From assembly GCA_036898135.1 (NCBI GenBank), contig CM072517.1, positions 61,903,960 through 61,967,959 of the forward strand: DNA of 64,000 bases, written 5' to 3'. Each line of letters starts with the position of its first letter. The first letter of the stretch is position 1. Source of the DNA: Oncomelania hupensis. Lineage: Eukaryota > Mollusca > Gastropoda > Littorinimorpha > Pomatiopsidae. The notes beneath the pieces were generated by a model. It saw only the letters and a list, made by a program, of their open reading frames with translations, was not told where the DNA came from and ran no database searches. This document shows, piece by piece, positions 42,718 through 53,575 of the stretch. Both the position numbers and the translations under genes were made by a program.

Positions 42718-43475
42718 CATAGCCAGGATGACGTCGGTAGCTCTGGTGGACTGCAATAGTGATACCTCGAAGAATTTGCTGTAATAGTCAACAATGAGTA
42801 AGAACTGTTTCTCCCATGGCAATGACGGCACTTCGTGGTGAATCAAAGGCTCTTTCTGTTGCGCATTCTGATACTGGTTGCAGATTGCGCATGTGGCCGC
42901 TAGGTTGACGATTTGTGCTGACATTCCCGGCCAGAAAAACACCTCTCTGGCAGTTGCCAAGCATTTATCACGTCCGAGGTGACCTTGATGTAGCCGTTGC
43001 AGCATGTCGCGTTGCAGCATCTTGGGGACTATGAGCTGCTCTCCTTTGAACAGCAGGCCGTTACTCTCGCTCAGTTCGTCCTGAAAACCTGTGTACACTC
43101 TGATGTTTTCAGGGACATTCTTCTTGCTGTCTGGCCAACCTTCCTGGACAAAGTGTTTGAGCGTTTGCAGCGTTGCATCATTTGCCGTTTCTTGTCGAAA
43201 TAGTTCAAGCTTTTTATCCGATATAGGCAGACTGTCGACAATGAGATGTACCTGAGCCTCCCAGTCGTCGCTTGTTGGCGACTGCGTTGGTAGCGCTGCC
43301 CTGGACAGCGCATCTGACACGTGCATCTCTCTGCCAGCCTTGTACACCAATTCAACTTCGTACTTCATCAGACGAAACAGTATTATCTGAAGTCTTGGAG
43401 GCGCAGCTGACAAAGGCTTCTTGAGGATTGATTCTAGAGGTTTGTGGTCACTTTCTACAGTAACTGGGCGTCGGT
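42716..43475 (-). pseudogene. pol: Second gypsy element: RNase H end and integrase N-terminal half
   Basis: Minus strand from 43475: RNase H end (TVESDHKPLESI, KYEVELVYKAGREMHVSDAL), then the integrase zinc finger (LHQGHLGRDKCLA, FFWPGMSAQIV, CAICNQYQ: His-His-Cys-Cys) and the start of the catalytic core (IVDYYSKFFEV, first Asp). It is cut off at 42716 at the LTR end. Canonical order RNase H then integrase, so it belongs to a different gypsy lineage from 39360-42717. Orientation is opposite to its neighbours. Confidence 0.8.
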
Positions 43476-44104
43476 CTCATATGTTACAGACGAGCAGGCG
43501 GGTTATCGTTATCGAATAGAACCTAATCTACGATTCGAGTTGGCTGCCGAGGCATCTATAGCATCGAGCGCAGATAGCCAACCCGTCTAACACAAGCAAC
43601 GACAACACATAGTGTCGTAGAAACTACCTCAACGCAGCGCTTCAACCATGAAACCAATCAGTTAAGTGTCCAGGAAACAATGCACTAAAACTGTATCAAA
43701 AGGACCACAGTAGTCCACTATTCATGAACGCTAGTAGCCAGTGCCCTATGAAAAAAGTAGCTGCCTAGATTATAAGCGAGCGAACCATTCGCATTGACAA
43801 TTGAACTTTTAAGTTAGATTCGTAGGCCTACTTCGAAGATGGTATATAGAGTAGAAGAAATAAATGTGTGATTTTGACTGTTATCAAGTGGCTGGACTAC
43901 ATATGATTCATAGCTGTGTGACAGTGATCTTTTACCATTTTTCTATCTATCTCTGTACCCCAGCCTTAACACAGACCGAGCTAAACAAATAACTGTATTA
44001 AAGTAATTCAACGGGTGACTCACTAGCGGTCCCCATAGAATGTGACGTGAAGGTTACAGCATTCCATTGTGCAGAGCCCAGCAACAATAAAACCCCACGT
44101 CACA
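43476..44104 (+). repeat. Family-B LTR 3' part
   Basis: Starts abruptly in mid-LTR (TCTCATATGTTACAGACGAG) and ends CCCCACGTCACA at 44104. Confidence 0.8.
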
Positions 44105-44452
44105 CAGTGTCAAACCAGTCCATTCTCGAATGTTGTCTTCCCACCTCTTTTTATGTCTCCCTCTTCTTCTGCCTCTTTGCCCCGTGCCTTGTGCCTTGCA
44201 GGATGGTTTTTGCAAGGCCTGATGCTCTGGTGACGTGGCCATACCATCGGAGTTTCCGTTTCTTTACCAATGTGAGCATGTCATCATGTTGTCCAATGGC
44301 TTGTGTGATCGTCTGTCTGACTTCGTTGTTGGCGATGTGCTGGGTATAGGAAATGCCCAGAAGTCTTCTGTAGCACCTCATCTCCATGCTTTGTATTCTT
44401 AGTTGTAGATCTGCTGTGAGGGTCCATGCTTCGCAAGCGTATAGGAAGATAC
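44105..44452 (-). mobile_element. RTE-like LINE C-terminal fragment
   Basis: Minus strand reads EMRCYRRLLGISYTQHIAN, KLRWYGHVTRASG and WEDNIREWTGLTL. The 3' tail is missing and the 5' edge at 44452 equals that at 37212. Confidence 0.8.
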
Positions 44453-44654
44453 ATCACTGTGTTAATTAATAAGACATCGCTAAGTGAAACCATCAATGCA
44501 TCACTGTGTGAATAAGTAATTGTTATGAAACCAAGAATACATCACTGTGTGAATAAGTCATTGTTATGAAACCAAGAATAAATCACTGTGTTAATGTGTC
44601 ATTGTTATGAAACCTAGAAAACATCACTGAGTCAATACGTCATCGTTATAATAC
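44453..44654. repeat. About 45-bp minisatellite, block 3
   Basis: Same unit as blocks 1 and 2, running directly into the candidate exon at 44655. Confidence 0.85.
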
Positions 44655-44762
44655 CAGCTCCGAGATCTTCTCAAGGGGCTGGTTGAAATCGGGATTCAAT
44701 AGGCCAGTTTCTAATAAACAGTCGATCAGCTGACCAAAGGACAACCTGCAGGATCCAGCACA
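44655..44762 (-). CDS. Candidate host exon, cysteine-rich (108 nt)
   Basis: An open 36-codon stretch on the minus strand between an acceptor GGCTTTGACAG and a weak donor GTATTA; an inner acceptor (CCTTTGGTCAG) is also possible. It reads CAGSCRLSFGQLIDCLLETG then LLNPDFNQPLEKISEL. Three cysteines and strong coding character. Phase 0/0 does not fit the exon at 32398 (entry phase 1), so either an exon is missing or this is a terminal exon, since a TAA follows two codons later. It could belong to a neighbouring gene. Confidence 0.45.
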
Positions 44763-45262
44763 CTGTCAAAGCCTTGGGACCACTGAACCACCCTGACCTG
44801 GTTGTAGGACTAACGCGTCTGAATTTTACGTGAGCCTATTGCTTGCCCTTATGACATAACAGAGTGGCCGGGGTCTTTAACTTGCAACTGTGGTGACACG
44901 GGGAAGACAGTGTGACGGGCAGGGCAGAGAGTGTGGCGTAAGGGTGGTGGAGATAAATTGAACGACCGTATAAAGAGTCATTACAGAAAGTCGAATCCAG
45001 TAATTAAAAAAAATATATGTAATCAATTTGAAAGGAACTCTTCATTAGGAACACTGACAAATAAAATCCTGTTCCGAGAACCGGTATGTGTAACTTACTG
45101 TTGATCTCATTTGTGCCGTTTATGTTAACTGTTCACTGTTGAGGCAAATTATTATTTCTGTCTATACATTCCAACATATTAGTATTTCAATGTTTTGATT
45201 TCGTTTTATTTTATTTTTATTTTTCTTCTGTAAATCGCTATGAGCTCTAGTTAGGAAGGACG
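44763..45262. other. Unassigned DNA ending in a retroposon-like 3' end
   Basis: The last 40 bases (CGCTATGAGCTCTAGTTAGG, GCTGTACAAAT) look like a LINE or SINE 3' terminus that seeds the AGT array. A GTAAGT donor on the minus strand at 45098 follows a short NINGTNEIN frame but has no convincing acceptor. Confidence 0.4.
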
Positions 45263-45275
45263 CTGTACAAATGGT

Positions 45276-45332
<57 letters not shown>

Positions 45333-45333
45333 C

Positions 45334-45383
<50 letters not shown>

Positions 45384-45411
45384 CAGTAGTAGTAGCAGTA
45401 GTAGTAGTAGC

Positions 45412-45461
<50 letters not shown>

Positions 45462-45478
45462 CAGTAGTAGTAGTAGTA
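45263..45478. repeat. (AGT)n microsatellite
   Basis: About 70 AGT units with scattered AGC. The poly-Ser frame across it is not a gene. Confidence 0.95.
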
Positions 45479-45623
45479 ACTATTTAAAATTTAACATTTG
45501 TTGTCACAATGGACAACAGAACCCTGGTTGGAATGAATTGCCATAGAAGTGTCCATGCTGTTAAATTAATCATCGATTTGTCCATATTTTGCTTTCATTT
45601 CAATGAATGAAAGAATGAATGAA

Positions 45624-45624
<1 letters not shown>

Positions 45625-45696
<72 letters not shown>

Positions 45697-45776
45697 AAAA
45701 TTACACAAGAATCCTTACAATCTTATAACCGAATACTAAAGACATCGAAGCCAACATTGGACTTATTCATCAATGA

Positions 45777-45807
<31 letters not shown>

Positions 45808-46043
45808 GCACACACACACACACACACACTCACACACTTTCTCTCTCTCACACTCTCTCTCTCTTTCTCTCCTCCTCACACGCACAACCATGCATTAACA
45901 GTGGCACTGACATGTGTATGACTAGATAAGAATGGCATAATAATTATGGAAAATAATAATGCCCACTATACCAGACAAATGTATGCCTATCGCACCGCAC
46001 ACAGGAGAACGCGCGCGTACCTACGATAACACACACACACCTT

Positions 46044-46125
<82 letters not shown>
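45625..46125. repeat. (CT)n and (CA)n microsatellite cluster
   Basis: CT at 45627-45690, CA at 45788-45828, CT at 46040-46124, with short unique spacers. Confidence 0.9.
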
Positions 46126-46128
<3 letters not shown>

Positions 46129-47522
46129 TAAATTTGTTTCGTTCCTATCTTTATGAACGTACGCAAATTGTACATATTCATGGAATAAATTCCTCTGTGG
46201 GCCATATAATGCATGGGGTTCCTCAAGGATCGATTCTAGGTCCTATTTTATTTTGTATTTATATTAATGATTTACCGTTACACCTCTCAGATAATTCTGT
46301 TGAATGCCATAAAGCCCATATGTTAGCTGATGACACGACATTGCACAAACAGGGGAGGAACATAGGTGAAATTCAGCGATCTCTACAAGGTGCCCTTAAC
46401 AATGTTGCTAATTGGTGCAGGTTAAATCATATGTCACTGAATCCAACTAAATCAAAAGCCATGTTAATAACAACTAGACAAAAGCATCAGCGGGCTCCGC
46501 TTTCTCTTGATTTAGTCGTGAATGGAAATAATATTAAACAGGTTAAAACTCATAAACTTTTAGGCGTCCTCGTAGACAACAAACTCAGTTGGCATTCACA
46601 TATTGAAAATCTTTGTAAAACTCTCTCAACAAAATTAGTTATGTTGTCTAAGCTTCAATCTATCATAACTGCAGATGCTAAGAAGCTTTTTTATAATGCT
46701 CATATCAAACCTCACATTGATTATGCATCAACAATATGGGACGGCTGCAGTGATGTCTTTTAAAAAAAAAAATTCTATTCATCGCAGAGCTGCAAAATTA
46801 CTTGTATCCAACACTTCCGTCAATACTGATTCAAAATTAAAACTAGCTGCCTTAACAAACATCTTAATTACAATAAAGCCGTTTTAATGTACAAAATACT
46901 AAACAATATAGCTCCTGATTATTTAAAAGTACTTTTTAGCAAACCTTCATCTCGTTATTCAATTTTCAGACATAATTTAACATTGCCACAGCCACGCTTA
47001 GACATATTTAAAACATCTCTGTCATATTCTGGTCCAGGTATGTGGAGTTCTCTACCACCAGAGATCAAGGAAAGTAAATCATTAACATTGTTTAAAACTA
47101 GACTCCACAAATTTCTATTTTCCATTGCTTCTAATATTTAAGTTGATTGTAGTATACATTTGTTCTTCCTATCTTGCGTCAGTTTAATTTGTTGGGGTGT
47201 GAATTTAGCTTGTGTATGTGTGTGGTTGTGGTGGTGGTGGGGAGGGTAGAGTAGTAGTAGGGAAGAGGTATTGGAGGGGTTTGGGGGGAGGGAGTATGTG
47301 TATTTCGGTACATTAATTTTCGGTACATTAATTTTCTTAGTATTTTTATTTTATTTTAAATTCTTACCATTGTTCAGGTTTGTTTTAGTTTCAAATCAAT
47401 TTTATGTTATTTATTTTGTTCTGAATTTTTTATTTCTGTTATTTTACAATTTTATTAAGGACTAGCTGTAAGACAGGTCCATAGGACCTAATGCTATTAT
47501 CCTATTAAAGGTTTCGACTTCG

Positions 47523-47527
<5 letters not shown>
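46126..47527 (+). mobile_element. 5'-truncated LINE (Jockey-superfamily-like)
   Basis: Starts right after a CT tract and ends near 47527 with CCTATTAAAGGTTTCGACTTCGACTTC-type 3' sequence (tail of TTCGAC units) before another CT tract. RT frames are listed separately. Confidence 0.75.
46134..47141 (+). pseudogene. LINE reverse transcriptase, C-terminal half
   Basis: Frame 46134-46763 begins in RT with a GVPQGSILGPILFCIYINDL block and has the catalytic box as LADD (near 46323), followed by WCRLNHMSLNPTKSKAML and HKLLGVLVDNKLSWHSHI. An A-run frameshift near 46762 moves the frame to 46675-46887 (SIHRRAAKLL) and then 46887-47141 (GPGMWSSLPPEIKESKSLTL, FKTRLHKFL). Non-functional. Confidence 0.8.
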
Positions 47528-47561
<34 letters not shown>

Positions 47562-47961
47562 TCTCTCTCTCTCATACTACTAGTCTTAACTTCTCTTATT
47601 GTGGCTATTTCTAAAGCTTAGTTTTTATTGTCACCTCGGTCGAGTAGATTTGTATAGTGCAAGTGACCTATTGACAATATTAGGTCTTCCTTTCACACCT
47701 AATCATGCGCGCGAATGTGTGTGTATACAAGTGTGGGCGTGCGTGCATGCTTGAACGTATGTGTGTGGGTGTATGTGTGTGGGTGTATGTGTGTGGGTGT
47801 ATGTGTGTGTGTGTGTGTGGGTGTGTGGGTGGGTGGCTGTATGGCGTGACAAATCAGGTAACCAGGAAATAGGAGAGGCGATAACTTGAATAATGGAAGG
47901 CTCATGGAGGTACAACAACTTTTTATCCGAGTTTTGAGCGGGGTGGAAAGAGGATGGAAAC

Positions 47962-47993
<32 letters not shown>

Positions 47994-48060
47994 GAGTGTG
48001 TGTGTGTGTGTGTCAGTTGTGTGTGTGTGTGTGTCATTGTTTGTGTTTTTTTTTTTGGTG
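47528..48060. repeat. (CT)n and (GT)n microsatellites with spacer
   Basis: CT at 47527-47572; GT-rich arrays at 47710-47840 and 47962-48035. Between them nothing recognisable. Confidence 0.85.
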
Positions 48061-48090
48061 TAGTTAACATATAAGGGGTACCTTCGTAGT

Positions 48091-48345
48091 TCACCATATA
48101 CAATATTCTTTGGGGGTCCCTCTGGGTAAAGCTAGGTGTACGTTTTCAATGCCTGCAACTTCATGGATGGATACCTCAGCGTTAGTTAAAGTCGGGCGAA
48201 GGGGATTGTTTTGTAAGGTAATGAAGCGAGGGCCATCCACAAGGGAACCACAACCTATATAATTATCCAGTAACCAATGCTCCGGCCTTTCGACTTGACC
48301 GCCCATCCGTTTCCCTCCCCATGTGTCCACAATCGGGATCGCCAT
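48091..48345 (-). CDS. Unrecognised coding-like frame (85 aa)
   Basis: The minus-strand frame from ATG 48345 has complex composition, unlike its repeat surroundings: PIVDTWGGKRMGGQVERPEH, WLLDNYIGCGSLVDGPRFIT, VSIHEVAGIENVHLALPRG. I do not recognise a family. It could be an exon or a transposon gene piece. No clear splice border was found. Confidence 0.3.
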   Translation of the reverse strand: MAIPIVDTWGGKRMGGQVERPEHWLLDNYIGCGSLVDGPRFITLQNNPLRPTLTNAEVSIHEVAGIENVHLALPRGTPKEYCIW

Positions 48346-48948
48346 CCTTTACAACACCCTCAATTTCGGCCGGGGCCTACCTACCCCCCCCCCCCCCCCG
48401 TCACCCCACCCCTTTTTTGTTTTAGTGATCTTAACCTCCTCCACCACCTCCCATCTCCACATTCCCCTCTTCAACACTCCCTCCCACCCCAAATCTTTCC
48501 ACCAAGTCAAGTCAAAAGCGCTTTATTCCATTAAACCTCGTGGGGGCGCGTGGATACAAAAAAAAAATAAACATAGAATAATATGGAAATAATAAATACA
48601 ACATAAATTACATATGTACATATATTACAACCAAAAAAACAACTAAAGAACACCTTGTCTAATCTTGCATTCCCCCGCCCCTCCCCCCTCTCTCCCCTTC
48701 GACCCCCACCCTCACCTCCTCTACCGGGGTGTCCCCTTACCTTACAGGTATTAGTCGTCATTGCGAAACAACATTTTGCCCTAGGCCTCACCCAGTTCCC
48801 ACAGCAATGTGGAAATCTCATCAGTTTTCATTTTATACAACCAAAGGCATCTTCTGATCTTCCTCTTCCTCCTTACAACAATGAGAAATTAATGAGACAA
48901 ATAGTAACTCTCAACTTCAAAAATAAAGCTTAATTAGGCCTATAAATA
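48346..48948. other. C-rich low-complexity DNA and unassigned sequence
   Basis: Poly(C) near 48387-48400 and CCT-rich runs. The block CAAAAGCGCTTTATTCCATT near 48510, followed by an A run, resembles a reversed retroposon end. Confidence 0.4.
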
Positions 48949-49329
48949 CAGGGTGTTCCAAAAGTCTTGGGGACATTTGAAGTCCCCATATCTCAATTAC
49001 TATGAATGGTAGTAAGATAAAAGTGGGCCATTTTAAAGCTAATTACATTAAGTTTTTTGTAAAGCTGTTGATTTTTTTAATTTCTTTTCAGACCCATTAA
49101 TGGCGTTCACTCAACCAGAAAATGCTGGGACGCGTTTGGCAAGAATTTGACTATGGCTTGATGTGTGTCGTGTGACCAACGGTGCTCACATTGAACATCT
49201 TTGAACATTCCATGTAAAAATTGAGATTACAAGCTTTCTGAATTTACCAGATGCGTTTTTATAGCCTATCCTTAATAGTTTCGGAAATATACAATGTCAA
49301 AATGTGCCCAAGACTTTTGGAACACCCTG
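48949..49329. mobile_element. Mariner/Tc1-like MITE (381 bp)
   Basis: Terminal inverted repeats CAGGGTGTTCCAAAAGTCTT with the next 10 bases nearly matching, flanked by TA (48947-48948, 49330-49331). No coding capacity. TA duplication and CAGGGTG termini point to the Tc1/mariner superfamily. Confidence 0.85.
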
Positions 49330-49376
49330 TACAGTAAATAAAAAAACGAATGAATAAATAAAGTAACAAATAAACG

Positions 49377-50138
49377 TGTTACGTTGAAACGCGCATGATG
49401 GTGCGTGTGAAATGCGCACGATATTATGTGCGAAGCGCGCGCGATAGATCTGTTCGTTTTATTTTGCAACGCATGCAATAATAGTGTATTTACCTTTGAT
49501 TGGATTTTGCGTTGTTATTAGAAGAAGCTTTGTATAATGTTCATAATTTTAGTTAGTCGATATTATTTGAGAATTTTCTAGATTTGATTGTTTACGATCT
49601 TTTTATTTTTTATTTTATTTTTATTTTAGTAAAATTTACGTCCCGGACACATTATCTAGGGGACAGGTGAACCACCACTTATGTTTTACGATCGATCGAA
49701 GCGAGTGGATAAATCTAGTGGTAACCACGAGACGCTTCCATCCCAAATAAGGTTGTATGACGTGAGACAGTGATGACGAAGTTAATTTTTATTGGTTGTG
49801 GTGCGTTACGCTGGAGTGTCCTAAATTGTTCTGGAGTGTAGAGAGACTATATAGTGCCGCACTGTTTCAAAAGGTGGTTGATAGTTGAGTTGAAAGTAGT
49901 TTGTATTGTAAGATTGATAGTTGAGTATTGTAAAGTGGAAAGTTGAGAGTGGAAAAGGCGATTGTATGCAGTTGTTGACGAACGCTGAATAAAGTTTGAA
50001 AACTTTATACGACGACTCTGTGCCTTGTGGCTGATTGAACGGGTTGCGTGGATAAACGAATCCGAGTTACACCTTATCAGGACTTCAGCATTGGGGCTGA
50101 ATCAACTACTGAGAAAAACACCAACATCGAGTGTAACA
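49377..50138 (+). mobile_element. Family-A solo LTR (762 bp), carrying a small insertion
   Basis: TGTTACG...GTGTAACA flanked by AAACG and AAACT (4 of 5 match). It contains the 85-bp insertion at 49600-49684. Confidence 0.85.
49600..49684 (-). mobile_element. Short retroposed fragment with A-rich tail
   Basis: Flanked by TTTACGATC (49591-49599, 49685-49693). On the minus strand it reads GGTGGTTCACCTGTCCCCTA and ends in AAAATAAAA-type sequence, as expected for a 5'-truncated LINE or SINE. Absent from other LTR-A copies. Confidence 0.7.
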
Positions 50139-50150
50139 AAACTAATCAAA

Positions 50151-50189
<39 letters not shown>

Positions 50190-51384
50190 ATACAGCAGGT
50201 TTTACTGTTTCAAGTTCATGATTACACACGCAATTTTGTAAATTATAAAACTATTATAAGAAGAAATAAACAAGATGACAAGCCATTCAAATGTATTTCC
50301 AGACACTCACATACATACATAGCTGAAAAATTAGAATTTTCAAAAGAATTTGCTTAGAAGTGTTGCGACTCCTTTTCATCATACCGAAGCAAAAGAAAAG
50401 CACAAAATGACAAGTTACCCTCTGAAGCGTCGGCAAGCCAAACAATATCCAAATCTGCAGAGCCAATTTATAGATACAGCGAAAGACGTATTTCGAAAAT
50501 GGTGAAGCACGAAGACCTTGACCTTTGAAAAAGTCCAACTTTGAATGATCTAACCCAACATGCTCAACAGTAGTTAAAGTATCCGCAAAAATAAAAATGA
50601 TGAATTTCGATCCAGTTATTCTTGAGAAAAAAAGTAAACTATTTATTTTGAACAAAAAGTGAAATTCTGAGCGATCGACTGACTGGAAACCAGACTGCTA
50701 CTGACGGATGGTCCATGATTTGAAGTCTACGTATACCAAAACTCAACACAATCGCATCAGCCGTTTTTGAGATATTGTGCAAAACGTGTTTAGCAACAAC
50801 ATGAATCCAGTGACCTTGACCTTTGCAGAACAGTTATTATGAGGACACGGAAGGCAGGCCACTGACCAATGCAATGTTTTGTTTTTCTTTTTTTTTAACA
50901 TAAAGTTTGGTCAAAATCCGTTCAGTGGTTGTTGAGATACCAGCTTTCCGACTGACCGACATTTGGCTGGTTCTGATCACACCCCTCCTCTCCTACCCCT
51001 CCGACTATTTCAAAGTATTTCCAGATCAGTCAGGAAATATGAAAACTCATAACACTGAAGGGTAAAGTTACTCATTTTTGGTTTTATTTCTAAAAATTGT
51101 TTATCAAGTGCGTGCAAAATAGTGTCCACATTCTAGTTTTTTTTTTTTAATTTTTATTTTTTTAAAATGGGATTATGTAGGTTTGTCTACTTTTATTTGA
51201 GTCAGAATCATCAGATAACTTAATTTTTTTAATAGTGCAGAAGTGTTAAAGCAGTACCCTAAAATAAAATGTAATTCCACTAAGTAGGATTCTCTACATA
51301 TGTGTGGGTGTATGTGTGTGGGTGTATGTGTGTGGGTGTATCCAACGTTTCAAAAATATTCCAGTTCAAAAACTTAATACTCAC
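50139..51384. other. AAAT tract and an unclassified dispersed repeat
   Basis: AAAT repeats at about 50150-50191. GTGACCTTGACCTTTG-type motifs recur at 50515-50528 and 50810-50825 along with GTTGAGATACC/TTTGAGATATTG motifs, suggesting two diverged copies of one element. No coding seen. Confidence 0.4.
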
Positions 51385-51526
51385 GACGCTATCAATTCTG
51401 CGATCAATTTCTGCGAAAGACTTGTTGTAGTGTAATGGATAGTATGACACTGTTACAGTGTTACTGTCTTGTGCAGGCACGCTCTGAACAACTCTTATTC
51501 CGGTGTTGAACCCAAGAGAGTCCCAA
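51385..51526 (-). CDS. Candidate host exon (142 nt)
   Basis: Minus strand: acceptor AATTCCGGTCAG before 51526 and donor GTGAGT after 51385. One base plus 47 open codons: WDSLGFNTGIRVVQSVPAQD, SNTVTVSYYPLHYNKSFAEI, DRRIDSV. Entry phase 2, exit phase 0. No cysteines, an NKS sequon, strongly coding-like and surrounded by simple repeats. It may belong to the same minus-strand gene upstream of 32398 or to another gene; the phases do not decide. Confidence 0.5.
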
Positions 51527-52160
51527 CTGACCGGAATTTAAAGATTCTATAGCACTCATGTTCTAGAAGGGTGGCTGCCAGAAATTTAAAAAGAAGAAAA
51601 AAAAAGGAAATCTAAATTCTTATGTATTTTGTTTGTTTTTTTAAATAGATTTTTTCTCTGCACTCTCTGCACCTGCTGGTAGTTGTGTGAATGTGTGTGT
51701 GTGTGTGTTTGTGTGTGTGCGCGCGCGTTCGTGTATTCAAAATAATAATTTCTTTTGTTGTTGTCCCCTATTCTAAGATTGTTGTAAGCTTGCTTTCTTA
51801 TATATAAATTATCTTTAATTAATTTTTATATATATATAAGTAGTAATATGGTCAGCGGATGGGCATGCGTGCACATGCACCTAAAAAGTGGGTGACGTCA
51901 CAGGGGATGACGTCATGGGTGCACATGTACTCTTAGGTCATGATGCCCCAACGACGGTGGTGGCAGGATGTGGTCCATACAGGGGTCATATGCAGGTCAT
52001 GAGGTCATGTGTGGTGCCATGAAGTTGTTAGTATATAGAGCTTGTAGTTTTTTTATGACTATCTACAGGACACCTCTTTTTGATACAGGGGGTGATAATT
52101 GATTTTATAGAAAAAAAATATGAATATAGGATATTAATTATTAATTATAAATAGTCTAAA
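51527..52160. other. Unassigned DNA with CRE-like palindromes
   Basis: Two TGACGTCA sites at about 51893-51900 and 51908-51915, and several AGGTCA half-sites at 51934-52005. A GT microsatellite lies at 51694-51726. Confidence 0.4.
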
Positions 52161-52161
52161 G

Positions 52162-52165
<4 letters not shown>

Positions 52166-52219
<54 letters not shown>

Positions 52220-52452
52220 TTCTCTCTCTCTCTCTCTTTTTTTTTCTCTCTCTCTCTCTCTCTCTCACTCTCTTTTACATATCTCTAACAATGATTATGA
52301 AGAACGCGCACCCTCCTTTAACAATGATTTATGATGAATGCACACACCCGCACCCACACACCCACACACCCACACACACACACACACACACACAAATATA
52401 CATCTTTAACAATGATTTATGTTCAATTCACACATGCACACACGCACACCCC

Positions 52453-52483
<31 letters not shown>

Positions 52484-52940
52484 GCACGCACACATGCACG
52501 CACACACGCACACAAATATACATCTTTAACAATAATTTATACATGCACACACGTACACTCACACCCCAACACACACACACACACACATGCACGCACCCAC
52601 ACCCCCACACGCACGCACACATGCACGCACACAAATATACATCTTTAACAATAATTTATGATGAATTTATACACGCACACACGTACACGCACACCCCAAC
52701 ACACACACACACACATGCACGCACCCACACCCCCACACGCACGCACACATGCACGCACACACGCACACAAATATACATCTTTAACAATGATTTATGATGA
52801 ATGCACACCCATCCACCCACTCACCCAACCACCCACCCACCCACACACACACACACACACACATGCACGCAAATATACAACCTTAAAAATGATTATGTAT
52901 ATAGTAACGTCTCTACATCTCTCTCTCTCTCTCTCCCTCT
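52166..52940. repeat. (CT)n tract and CA-rich minisatellite
   Basis: CT to 52270, then about six units of 75-145 bp combining CA repeats with the constant block ATATACATCTTTAACAATGA. His/Thr-rich frames are artefacts of CA repeats. Confidence 0.85.
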
Positions 52941-53059
52941 CTTTCTTTTTCTCTCTCACAACTTATTCCATATGGAGCTGTGAGGGGGAAGATCAAATTA
53001 CTTTTGATCCCTGACCCACCAGACACAGGTATGCACCTGGGTCAGCTAGCATCCAGCCG

Positions 53060-53575
53060 ACCATAGCTGAACACATACCCTGTTGTTTATTGATAGCAGG
53101 CAGAGTGTTGTAATCTCTATTTGAGTCAAGACTGTGCTGGATTTTTTTGTTATCCAGCTGACTATAGCTGAACACTAATATCCTGTTGTTTATTGATAGC
53201 AGGCAGAGTGTTGTAATCTCTATTTGAGTCAAGACTGTGCTGGATTTTTTTGTTATCCAGCTGACTATAGCTGAACACTAATATCCTGTTGTTTATTGAT
53301 TGCAGGCAGAGTGTTGTAAGCTCTATTTGAGTCAAGACTGTGCTGGATTTTTTTTTTATCCAGCCGACTATAGCTGAACACTAATATCCTGTTGTTTATT
53401 GATAGCAGGCAGAGTAGATTGCTGCTCTCTCTATTTGAGTCAAGACTATGCTGGATTTCTCTTTTATCCAACTGACTATAGCTGAACACTAATACCCTGT
53501 TGTTTATTGAGAGCAGGCAGAGTGCTGTAATCTCTATTTGAATCAAGACTGTGCTGGAATTATGCTCTCCCAAAA
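53060..53575. repeat. 103-bp tandem repeat, five copies
   Basis: CCTGTTGTTTATTGATAGCA recurs at 53079, 53182, 53285, 53388 and 53496. Units differ by few bases. Confidence 0.9.

Noticed and set aside
45069..45128. Short frame before a GTAAGT donor at 45098 on the minus strand
   Set aside because: Only about nine codons, with no convincing acceptor; mentioned only as context.
45271..45546. A 91-codon serine-rich frame
   Set aside because: Produced entirely by the (AGT)n array.
48710..48821. Minus-strand Cys-containing frame before a GTAAGG donor near 48740
   Set aside because: Good donor, but no acceptor with a pyrimidine tract and an upstream stop in frame.
52291..53014. His/Thr-rich proteins
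   Set aside because: CA-repeat translation; no conserved domain.
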